Origin: Immersiella caudata
Taxonomy: Eukaryota > Ascomycota > Sordariomycetes > Sordariales > Lasiosphaeriaceae
DNA: 64,000 nt
NCBI GenBank assembly: GCA_030512335.1
Contig: JAULSU010000007.1
Location: forward strand, 806,001-870,000
Reading direction: 5' to 3'
Position 1 is the first letter of the stretch; each line of letters starts with the position of its first letter. Both the position numbers and the translations under genes were made by a program. The notes under the pieces were generated by a model. It had not been told where the DNA came from. It saw only the letters and a program-made list of their open reading frames with translations, and did not search any database. This document shows positions 43,233 to 53,005 of the stretch, piece after piece.

Positions 43233-44239
43233 TTAAAGCTTCTGCATGGCGACAACATCGCTGGACTGGACGTAGTCCTCGAACTCCTGGATCTGGTCCT
43301 GGAGCTCGTCGAGGGAGACCTTGTCGTCCTCAACGACCAGGTTGATCTGGAGCTTCTTGATACCGAAGCCAACAGCGACAAGCTTGGAAGCACCCCAGAC
43401 CAGGCCGTCCTTCTCGATGCCACGGACAGCCGCCTCCAAGGCAACCATGTCGGTCTCGTCATCTGAAGAGCAGCTTGTCAGCACAACCATACACCTGAGC
43501 ACAAAGTTGCAAAGCACTTACCCCAAGGCTTTACATCGAGGGTAACGATCGACTTGGCGGCGGGCTTAACCTTGCCCTCCTTCTTCTTCCTGTACTCGGC
43601 AAGACGCTCTTCGCGGATACGGGCAGCCTCAGCATCCTCCTCCTCGTCGTCGCTGCCGAACAGGTCGACATCCTCATCCTCCTCTTCGGCGGCAGGGGCC
43701 TTTGCGGGGTTGATGGTCACCTCGGCAACCTCGGGTCCGTAGACGGTGTAGGGCTGGCTGGCATCGCCGGCGAGGGTGGGGAACTCATCCTCGTACGAGG
43801 CGATGTGCTTGTACCAACGGGCAGCGTTGGGGTACTTGGCAGCATCGGGGCTGGACTTCAGGGCCTTGAAGACGGCAACATCAGCCTGAGACGCGGTGAA
43901 GCTGCGCGATGACTGTTAGCGGGGTTGGGCCACAAGGCGCGGAGGCAGTGAGTCCAAGGCGACGAGGGCGCAAGTCAGAGTCGCAACTAGGTGCTGGATG
44001 TGTAATCATTTGCAGTTCTTGACGCTGCTAAGAAACACGGACCATGGTGATCATCATTGAAGGGAAAGAGTGCAGTCGTCGCATGAAAATAAGAAGTCCA
44101 TAACTTACCCGGTGATGTAGGAGCGGGTAAGGAGCCAGTTGTTGAGCACTGGGTGCGGTCAGCAGAAGTTCGCGACAGCAAAAGAAAGAATATACATACC
44201 GGCAAGGCCGGCATCGGTGAGGAGATCAGTGAAGCCCAT
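43233..44239 (-). CDS. EFB1: Translation elongation factor 1-beta (eEF1B-alpha)
   Basis: Nucleotide exchange factor for eEF1A. Four exons: 44239-44200, 44148-44109, 43901-43522, 43462-43233 (introns 51, 207 and 59 nt), 229 residues. MGFTDLLTDAGLAVLNNWL opens a short GST-C-like domain (YITGFTASQADVAVFKAL, then YPNAARWYKHIASYE). An acidic linker follows (EEEDEDVDLFGSDDEEEDAEAARIREERLAEY, with the CK2-type site SDDEEED). The catalytic exchange domain runs from KSIVTLDVKPWGDDETDM to the final AMQKL. The second intron is about three times longer than its neighbours and contains the C/D-box-like elements listed separately. Confidence 0.96.
43970..44062 (-). ncRNA. Candidate C/D-box snoRNA inside an eEF1B intron
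   Basis: On the minus strand, in intron 2 of the eEF1B gene, a C box ATGATGA (44051-44057) is followed about 75 bases later by a D box CTGA (43975-43978). Between them lie a D'-like CTGC and a C'-like TGATTA. The size fits a box C/D snoRNA. Budding yeast EFB1 also carries a C/D snoRNA (snR18) in its intron, which is established. The terminal stem is weak by eye and I could not match the guide to rRNA. Confidence 0.3.
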
Positions 44240-44944
44240 GATTGCTGGAGTTGAGTGAGGTCCGACGGGTTGTTGTCGATTGCGGTGTTGTGGTGGAAGA
44301 AGTCAAAATGCCAGCGAAAGAAAGTTCCAAAGTTGCGGCAACCCAAAAAATGGCGGGGCTGAAAATCTTGAGATTGAACCCCACTACTGAGGGGTTGCGA
44401 CCTGAGGCACAACCCCTTGACAGCTGGCAGCCGCTGATAATCTCAAACCCTAACCCTGATCTTGCGGCTCACACGAAAGAACGTCGAGCCTCCAGCACGT
44501 GCCCGCAAAAGATGGCGTCAAATGCCGGGACTGGCAACCCCTCGCAGCCAAGCCTCATGACATGACATCACTGGGACACACCCCAGTGACTTGCATTGTG
44601 TGCCGGCTCCCTCCCGCGTTTTGATTGAGCTATCATGAGATCCCTTTATGCCTAAGAAACACGTCATCTGATACGCTGTTGCGAGTGTCTACCCAACACA
44701 CAGATGCTGCCAAGGACCGACACGAAATTCCAGGGCTCGCTACCTTCTGGAAGATTTGGCTCCGAAGCTCTTAGATAAAGATAGATAAATGCAGCCCCGG
44801 CTCTCACCATCCTTTTGACACCCTCGGTCGACACCACAACCTTCCATCTGCTGTGGTACTTGAGTCGAGATTTTCGCTGCCAGATCTGCTTCTTTCATCC
44901 TCATTCATCAAATTTGTACTTCGTCACGATCGAAAAACGCCAAG
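44240..44944. other. Divergent promoter, eEF1B / MARVEL gene
   Basis: 705 bases between head-to-head genes. Nothing else recognised. Confidence 0.5.
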
Positions 44945-45495
44945 ATGGACCAGTTGGTAGCCTACGTCCCCATCCTGCACATTGTCACGGCAGTGTTCGC
45001 CGTCATCGAGCTGGGTCTCACCTCATACCGTGAGCCGCATGATCTTTAGATGTTTCCTTCCGTCGTCAAGAACTCGGGCACGCTAACATATCTCATCCCC
45101 TGGCAGTCGTGACGCCGTATAACAGCAGTTGGGCTGACCCGCCAAGCGCCAAGTCGTTTATGCTCTTCAACGCCATATGGTCGTTGCTGGTGCTGGCGTA
45201 TCTCGCCCTTACCCCGGTGTACTTCCCCCGGTTTTTCCACCGTCTGGTGGCTCTAGGCCTGGAGGCTGTCACCTTGCTTTTCTGGTTCGCGGGTTCCATC
45301 GCCCTTGCGGCTGGCTGGGCGCACCCTCGCTGCGGAGGGAACAGCTATTGCGGCTCCGTCAACGCCGCCGTAGCTTTCGGTTTCTTCCTCTGGGCCCTTT
45401 TCACCTTTTTCGCCATCCTTGGTGCCAGAGAGGCTCTCCGATCCCGAAGCCGTCCGACCACTGCCCCCGCGGCCAAGCCGTATGTTGCCGCATAA
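44945..45495 (+). CDS. MARVEL-domain membrane protein
   Basis: Two exons: 44945-45029 and 45107-45495 (intron 77 nt), 157 residues with four transmembrane helices: ILHIVTAVFAVIELGLTSYL, FMLFNAIWSLLVLAYLALTP, LVALGLEAVTLLFWFAGSIAL and VNAAVAFGFFLWALFTFFAIL. Two cysteines lie in the second outer loop (HPRCGGNSYCGS), as in fungal MARVEL proteins of the plasma membrane (Nce102-like or related). The cytosolic tail is short and basic. Exact role unknown. Confidence 0.85.
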
Positions 45496-46403
45496 CCGCC
45501 TTGGCCCTTGTAAAGACCCTGCTCGGTGTTTGGGATGTTGTGTGTGTCAGCTGAAGGCTCCTTCGGATAATGGAGGGGAACGTGCTTGGATGGGAGTTTG
45601 GGAAGGAAAATGGGAGCGAAAGTGTCGTGCTCAGAAACGAGGGTGCATGGAAACGTGGGACGGAGTTCGTGTTCCCGGGGAACTAATATTTCGCGTCTCG
45701 CCGGCGCAACCATTTGATACCCCCCAGATTGTTGGTCAAGGAGCCAGAGCTGGACTTTCAGTCGTTTTGTAGGGTGAATTTTGAGATTATCATTGGAATC
45801 TTGTTGTCCAAATGCAGTGACCGATATTGTCGAGATTCAATAATCCTGAAGCAACTTTCCTTTCCACGACAGCCGCCCTTTCGAAGTGCAACATGTCAGT
45901 CGTTTGCTTTGATAATGAAGTCATGAAAAGCCCGTCACCTCCAAACTGCTCGAGGAGCTATGCTGCCGACCTGCCGCTCTCGCTGTGACACCTCACCGTG
46001 GTCTGTAGAACGCCATCCTGTACTTGGGGCGTTTTCATTCGTGCTGTTCTCGCGGTTAGTAAAATAGCCTGCGCCTGTCGAAAACACTGCTACTCCAGTC
46101 CATTTGAAGCTGAAGTGTTGAGGATTACAACCTCACAGATCTGGTTCGATTGTTGGCGGCGCACCTTGCAGCGAAGCAGCGCAGGGTCCAACGCCTGACG
46201 CGTGTGACCCACAGCAGGGGCAAAGTCTTGGCGCTCAGCTCTGGTTCAACCGCTTGCCGGTCGAGTCATCGGCAAACTCGAACCTCAATCAAAAATTCGC
46301 AATCGCCATCACGACGACAACCGCGATCTCCGTTCAACAGCTAGTCTTCGACCCAGCCGAACCAGCACCATACAGAAAACCACACGACTTCACATATCTC
46401 ATC
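45496..46403. other. Intergenic region upstream of eS30
   Basis: 0.9 kb with no gene seen. The segment just before 46404 is a C/A-rich leader typical of ribosomal-protein genes. Confidence 0.5.
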
Positions 46404-46811
46404 ATGGGCAAAGTTCACGGTTCCCTTGCCCGCGCTGGTAGGTGGCCCGGTCACTCTTGCTCACCCGGATTTGATTGAATTGGCGCTGACCCTTCTCGCA
46501 CGCAGGCAAGGTCAAGTCGCAGACCCCGAAGGTTCGATAGTTCCAGCTTCCGATGCACCGAAAATTGTCCCGGGATTTGGCGCTGATGGTTCGTTCGCAA
46601 TTCTAGGTTGAGAAGCAAGAGAAGAAGAAGACCCCCAAGGGCCGCGCCCACAAGCGCGATCTCTACACCCGTCGCTTCGTCAACGTCACCCTTGCCCCTG
46701 GAGGCAAGCGGAAGGTGAGTTTTTAAACCGGTTTCTGCTGGGGTATGGTCCAGCCAAGCTGCCCGCAGTCGCTTACATGTCGAACAGATGAACCCGAACC
46801 CAGGCTCCTAA
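46404..46811 (+). CDS. RPS30: 40S ribosomal protein eS30
   Basis: Small-subunit ribosomal protein. Four tiny exons: 46404-46437, 46506-46531, 46607-46714, 46788-46811 (introns 68, 75 and 73 nt), 63 residues. MGKVHGSLARAG, then KVKSQTPK, then VEKQEKKKTPKGRAHKRDLY, then FVNVTLAPGGKRK and MNPNPGS reproduce the eS30 sequence end to end. There is no N-terminal ubiquitin-like (FUBI) fusion, as in other fungi. The donor after the second exon (GTTCGA) is weak but the join is certain from the protein. Confidence 0.96.
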
Positions 46812-47714
46812 GTCTCCTAGGAAGCATCTGGTGGGCGCTCTTTCGTGATTTGGCATGTTTCTCTTCACTCGGCAAGCATGGATTCAGAAAAGGGAAAGGC
46901 GGACCTGGCAGAACCTTGCTTTCACATCTCGAGGCTAGGTTTCCGGCGCATAGGCGTTACGGTCGGAGGCTGATGATGCCCCTCAAGCGGCTTTGGTCGG
47001 AAATAGATCAACATCTCGCGAGCCAATCTATGAAGTGCAAAGCGTGATCTGAGAGTTGAAAATACTCAGTGACAGCCTGTGCCAGTCGCGGCGAGACTGC
47101 CTTTGGGAGACATGCAAATTGAGCAGGATTCAGGTCTTCTTCAACACCCCTCAGACATCCCTTCAGTAGCAATCTCTTGGTACTTCGGCACTTGTGACTT
47201 CCTAGTAGTTTAGGAGAACAAGTCTGACAAGCCTGTGAGTCCAATTAGCAGCAGTACCCGCCCTTCACCTCTGGCGATGAGGTCCTCGTTCAGTGTGCTT
47301 TCCCAGCAGTTTAGTCCGTCAGCACCCTCGTCGGACCCCTTAGTTCCTCATAATTGCGTGAATTTCCCGTGGTTACTTTAGGAATGTTGGTCAAGTTGGC
47401 GCCCGAAGCAGCTGTATACCTACCACCGATGGAAGGGCTGGTCTTTGAGTGTAGATCGTCTCTCACCGAGGTGAGCGCCTACGGCACTTGGCTGCCAATT
47501 GTAGACCCACTTGCCCCGCATCCAATTGCAACTTTCGCCTGGCTGTGAGTGCCCCACTCTCCCCTTAGGGCTGACGCTTGGCACACGAGAAATCTGAATT
47601 TTGCTGCAAAAAGCTCCCCACCTTGAAGAAAATCGTCTACTCCAAATCGACTGCCATTGCTCACGCAACCCACGACAGCAACAACACCTCGTCGGCACCG
47701 AACAAACCGAAAAT
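46812..47714. other. Intergenic region between eS30 and uS5
   Basis: 0.9 kb. No gene. A possible 5'-UTR intron of uS5 (GTGAGTGCC near 47546 to CCTTAG) is suggested by splice-like motifs. A TGATGA/CTGA pair near 46971 and 47050 is too weak to call as a snoRNA. Confidence 0.4.
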
Positions 47715-47888
47715 ATGGCTGATCGAGGAACCAGTGCCCCCCGCGGAGGCGGCTTCGCTGCTCGTGGCGATCGTGGTGGTGACCGCGGCCGTGGCCGTGG
47801 TGGACGTCGCGGCGGTCGCCGTGGCGGCAACAAGAACGACGAGAAGGAGTGGCAGCCCGTCACCAAGCTCGGCCGTCTTGTGAAGGCT

Positions 47889-47920
<32 letters not shown>

Positions 47921-48643
47921 GCACTCGCTCCCCATCAAGGAGTACCAGATCGTCGACTTCTTCCTTCCCAAGCTCAAGGATGAGGTCATGAAGGTGCGCA
48001 ACGCTCGCCCGGTTCCTCAGCGATTGGTCGTGATGGATTGCTGATATTGGTTCCCAAAACAGATCAAGCCCGTTCAGAAGCAGACTCGCGCCGGTCAGCG
48101 TACCCGCTTCAAGGCCATCGTCATCATTGGTGACTCCGAGGGCCACGTCGGTCTCGGCATCAAGACCTCCAAGGAAGTCGCGACTGCTATCCGCGCCGCC
48201 ATCATCATCGCCAAGCTCAGCGTCATCCCCGTTCGTCGCGGTTACTGGGGCGCCAACCTCGGTCTCCCTCACTCTCTCCCAACCAAGGAGAGCGGCAAGT
48301 GCGGTTCCGTCACTGTCCGCGTAAGTGCCCAAACCACCTAGCATAATAGAGGGCTCGAAAGTGCTAACCCAACGCGCAGCTTATCCCCGCTCCCCGTGGT
48401 ACCTCCCTCGTTGCCTCGCCCGCCGTCAAGCGTCTCCTCCAGCTCGCCGGTATCGAGGATGCCTACACCTCGTCGTCCGGCTCGACCAAGACCCTCGAGA
48501 ACACCCTCAAGGCGACCTTCGCCGCCGTCTCCAACACATACGGATTCCTTACCCCCAACCTGTGGAAGGAGACCAAGCTTATCCGCTCTCCTCTGGAGGA
48601 GTTTGCGGATACTCTGAGGGACGGCAAGCGTTATGCCAACTAG
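47715..48643 (+). CDS. RPS2: 40S ribosomal protein uS5 (S2)
   Basis: Small-subunit ribosomal protein at the decoding centre. Three exons: 47715-47993, 48063-48320, 48380-48643 (introns 69 and 59 nt), all phase 0, 266 residues. An RG-rich N terminus (GDRGGDRGRGRGGRRGGRRGG), a substrate type for arginine methylation, precedes EWQPVTKLGRLVKAGKIKSMEEIY. The S5 fold follows, including GHVGLGIKTSKEVATAIR, VIPVRRGYWGANLGLPHS and CGSVTVRLIPAPRGT. Length and sequence are those of eukaryotic uS5. Confidence 0.97.
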
Positions 48644-49279
48644 GGTGCTGTTTGAGGGTGATGCTCACTCAGCAGGGATGGTTATTTGGGGCGTCTGTGG
48701 ATCTTTACTTGCATGGGCTCCGGCAATGGCATAGATTGAGGCGGTCTAAAACTTAGCAAGATTTGCCTAAATCAACTTGACGATTTGATCACTAATGAGT
48801 CTGAGGTTCCCTGGTGAATGCCTTGCCATGAACGAATGAAGGGGTGAACCTGAGCACAGAGAGAGGGTCATAGGGGTAGCTGTTCGGCCATGGTGCCCCT
48901 GCACACAGCCATGACTTTTAGGCCGTCAAGGTTAAAACATGGACTTCCATCCCCCAATTGTCTGCGAGTCTGTCCCTCTTTCCCTAGCAAGGTGGACTGG
49001 TTGTACCTCCGCCCTGGAGACAAGGGCACCAGGTCTCCCTAGTAGGAGGGAAGGTGCGACGTGGGCAGCCCGATGGGATATCTAGCTAACCCTGAAAGCA
49101 TGCTCGGGTTTTCCTCCAGCACTGTGATCCTCTACGTCTTGTCCTTCATCACCCACGTCTTTTTGGACCATTGGTGTTTTTTTGGCTCAATACTTGGAAC
49201 CAATTTTGGCAGCTGGTTTTGGAGCTATATTGAGTACTCCATACACTTTTCGGATTCTTGTTGGCAGCTGGCCTCCAAC
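48644..49279. other. Intergenic region upstream of the WSC gene
   Basis: No separate gene. The frame of the WSC gene is open from 49061 but the signal peptide starts at 49280. Confidence 0.5.
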
Positions 49280-52200
49280 ATGCCACACGCCGCTCGCTTC
49301 TTCGCCCTTGCTCTTCTCCCCTCCCTTACACTAGCATCCCTGACAGACTCGAGCAGCCAGGGTTCAGACGTGAAAGTTAGCCATGAGGACAAAGCCGACG
49401 GGTTGTCAGTCACGGGATGGGCATCACCCAGTAGAACCTCAGCTTTCGACGTAAGCCGACTTGGTATCTCCGGTCTATCTATCGAAAGCCTACTTTCTTC
49501 TCTCCTTCAACCGCAGGTCACCCCAGTGGACACCGCCGCCCTCACACCTTCGGGCCAACTGCAAAACTCGGCCCTGTCAGCACCGCCTGCCAGAGATGGG
49601 GGACTTGGAGCTCTCATATCAGTCCTCAGTACAATTCTCAACCCACAAGCGAGCCCTACCAATGCGCCCCCTTTAGCACCCAGCCCGCACAACCCCGGCG
49701 ATGGGAGTCCTGCCGCTCCGCTCCCCATCGGGCCTCTCGTCTCCGCCCTTTCGAGTCTACTCTCTGTTGCGTCTGGGGATACACCCGCAGTCCCAGGAAG
49801 CGGTGGGCTCCTTCCGCCAGTCGTCCCAACCATACTCCCAACACCAGATGGAGGTGTGTCTCTCCAGCCACTATTGAGCGCGCCGTCGTCAATCGCTTTG
49901 CCTCTACCTGGGCTCACCGGACTGACGCCCATCGCCACTGTGGTACCAACAGAACTCTCAGGACTCGTGCCGTCGGTCACGCCAGCTTCCTTACCTCTAT
50001 CAGATATTCCGGCGCTGATTTCGGAAATCACAGCAATGCTGCCTACCATTGGAGACCAACTACCGTCAGTGATGCCGTTCTTAACTCCACTAGAATCCGT
50101 GATCAGCTCAGAGCTCGCTGCGGCCATACCACAGGCCAAATCCCTATCGGACATCATCAGCTCCGCCATGGCATCTCTGACCAGCCAAGTGTTTTCAGCT
50201 GTTTCCGCCATTCCGACTGAAATGCCAGTCATGAGCGTTAAGCTTCCTAGTCTCACGTTTGCTGTTCCGGTTCCGACCAACCTTCTATCCGACCTTGCGA
50301 ACGCGCCACTACCTACCAACGTCCCACTGTCCCAGCTTGCTGCAAAACTATCGAGTATCATTGGTCCTGGGAGTCCAGGGCTTGCGAGCTCTATTGTCGA
50401 GGCGGTTGTATCAACACTGGACGGCTTGGTGTTGAGTAGCCAGATGAACGAGCTGATCAGCGAAGCAACGGTGGCCGCCGGTACCATAGTCTCAGTCGTC
50501 ACCCAGGCATAGTGCTCCAGGATCTCGCTTGTCGGACAGTCAATGGTTACTGTTTCGGTTCCATGCAGCTCAGCCGTTGCGTCGGAAATATCTCCCGCAA
50601 TTACCGTCCTACCGTCGTCGTCCTCTGTGACGGTCTTGACGACCGAAATTCCCACTGCGATCGAAACCCTCACATTTCTTTCCTCTGCGTCCGGAACGAT
50701 GATACCTATCGACACTTTGACCATTCTCTCGTCCTCCTTGGAAACCATAACTACCGCCCTACCCGTGGTTCCTACATCTAGTTCCAGCGCTGGGATAATC
50801 GTTTCCGGTTCTACATCGAACTCGCCTCCCACGAGTAATACTCCCTCCACAGGCACTACGACAGATATCTCACCGGTCACTCCTTCAGCTGGTAAGACTC
50901 TACTGACTTTCTAGCTATACATCTGCTGATCCAACCTGTAGCGGCTACCCAGACGTCAGGGGCGTCAACACAGGGGACAAGTCCAAACCCACCGACAGCT
51001 CTTCCTCCATCACCTACACCTACGCAGCTGGTTACGGTTACTACAACTGAGACTAGTATCATGACATCCTGTCCTACGTACGGGCCACACCCCCATTTTC
51101 ATATCAACTACCTGGCATTGCTGATGATACAACAGAAACCCCAATTCCCCTGCTCTCTCGACACCAACATGCTCTGACAACCCACAGCCTAAATCATCCC
51201 CGATGGCGAGCCACACGGCAGCCCCAGGCAGCGGTGGCAATAGCGGGCCGTGTCCAGGGAGTGGCTATACGTGCGATGGTTGTATAGACGGCTGGTTTTG
51301 CCCACCGTCTCAAACACCGGCTCTCCCAGCCCCCTGTGGAACTGGCTGGCCTTGCTATCATTGCTCTGGGGGTTGGTTCTGTATCCCGTCACCCACACCT
51401 CAGCCGACCACAGTTACAACTTGCCCAACCCCCCCTATCCGAGACGTCATCACCGAGGAGCCAGAAACAGTGAAGACCCAAATCACGGTCACCGCAACTA
51501 CTGTGGTTGTGGCACGTTCGGTAGCTACCGCGGCGGAAATTTTCCATCCAGCGGTTGCCGACTGGAGCTACGGGGGCTGCTATAAAGATGATATCGCTCG
51601 CTCACTCAAAGATTCTTCGATCACTGGTCCACTCAGCGGCGGAATGACAACAGATATATGCATTACTTTTTGCCGCAGCCAGGGATTTGCACTGGCTGGC
51701 ACCAAGAACTCGTTCCAGTGCTTCTGTGGCAGCGTCTTATTCGACTCTGTGCTTGTCGAGGACACGGATTGCAGCGAGGCATGCAGCGGGGACGCGTCCC
51801 AGCTATGTGGCGGAATTGAGTCCCTGAGCATATGGAGCGCCGACGGCAAGGTCACAAAGAACATCAGTCCTGACCGTCAGTTTGTTATGCCAGTGCCCAC
51901 TCCTGGTCAGTCAGAAATGCTGGTCAATACCGGAGGTTTACGTCAAATGGTGATCAAAGTCACAACCCCAGTTGAAGTATGGCCGCCGCCAGCGGCAACG
52001 CAGAGTCCGGCCGGAAGTGAGAACGCTGCTCAGGCAAAGACATACCTCGCGAACGGTAACGCCGGCTCCGATCCAGCGGATGTTGATCGAATCGATGTCA
52101 GTGGTATTGCGTCAACGGTGCATGCTATCGTCTCTGCTGCCATAAAGGAAGCTCACGCGATCGCTGCCTCGGAGGTTGCAAAGGTAAACTCAATGATTGC

Positions 52201-53005
52201 AGGCGCCAGGGCTATTGTTGGCAAAGGGTTCGACCATATGGCCGAAGAGTTGAATGCAGTGGTCGTGGAAGCCTTTCCGGAACGAGTCGCCTGGACGACA
52301 TGTAGCACAACTATCACCACATGCAGCACCACCACAACTTGCACCATCACTGCCACATCACTCAGCTCTCCTGCTCCTGGAAGCGGAGGCCAACCAACCT
52401 CTCTGGCAGCTCCTTCTACTCGGCCAAGCTCAGGGGCGCCTTCATCACCACTTCCGTCAACTGGGCCCTCTGGGACTGCCGCTACAGCCCCACGCGGCCA
52501 ATCACTGACGTCTCCAACAACACTTGATTCAGTGCAATCCCCAACGGACCCATCAAATACGGCAGCATCTATCTCAATGATAGGTACAGCGTCGCAAGAA
52601 AGCAGCCCTGCTGGAACGGGTGCCACACCACCGCTTAGTACTTCTCCGGCAGGCTCACCTACGACGATTCCCTGGGCCTCAATGCCCACCACGAGCCTTG
52701 GCTCCTTGACTACTCCCGATATGAAAAGCGCCACTGAGCAAACTTCACAGCCGACAAGTCCTGCGGGAACCAACGGAGCCGCCCCGTTACCGAATAGCCT
52801 TTCCGGACCGTCAGCCAGCTCATCTTCAATTTCTACATTCTCGCGACAATCCATTTCAATGTCTCCGGATGATAGTCCAGACGCTACAGGGGGGGCAAAG
52901 CCGATCCCTGGGAGCACCACAACCCCGATACCAACTTACCATGCGTCGGCGGCGATGAAGGGCGCAGCCAACCCATTGCGAGAAGCTCGTTCGTTCTTTG
53001 CCTAG
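49280..53005 (+). CDS. Large WSC-domain secreted cell-surface protein, interrupted by one in-frame TAG
   Basis: Exons 49280-50891, 50942-51077 and 51136-53005 (introns 50 and 58 nt, frames agree) make 1205 codons plus a stop, but a TAG lies in frame at 50510-50512. Signal peptide MPHAARFFALALLPSLTLA. Then come a long Ser/Pro/Leu-rich region with loose repeats (LISVLSTILNPQ, LVSALSSLLSVA), two Cys/Trp motifs (CDGCIDGWFCPP and CYHCSGGWFCIP), and one WSC domain at about 51560-51840 (YGGCYKDD...CITFCRSQGFALAG...CFCGS...CSGDASQLCGG). A Thr/Ser-rich glycosylated-looking tail follows, with no hydrophobic GPI signal. WSC proteins bind wall glycans or sense wall stress. The TAG could be an intron's acceptor (TAG|TGC), read-through, error or a lesion. 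Without it the protein ends after 410 residues. Confidence 0.75.

Noticed and set aside
46965..47060. TGATGA and CTGA pair resembling another C/D snoRNA between eS30 and uS5
   Set aside because: The C box lacks the preceding purine, no terminal stem is visible and such short boxes occur by chance.
50512..50781. Alternative frame after the in-frame TAG
   Set aside because: A splice from about 50477 could enter this frame, but it ends at 50781 and loses the continuous Ser/Thr-rich frame that leads through two good introns to the WSC domain.
49507..50880. 457-codon open frame on the minus strand
   Set aside because: It lies exactly antisense to the Ser/Pro-rich first exon of the WSC gene. Low-complexity codons keep the reverse frame open, and there is no signal peptide or family match.
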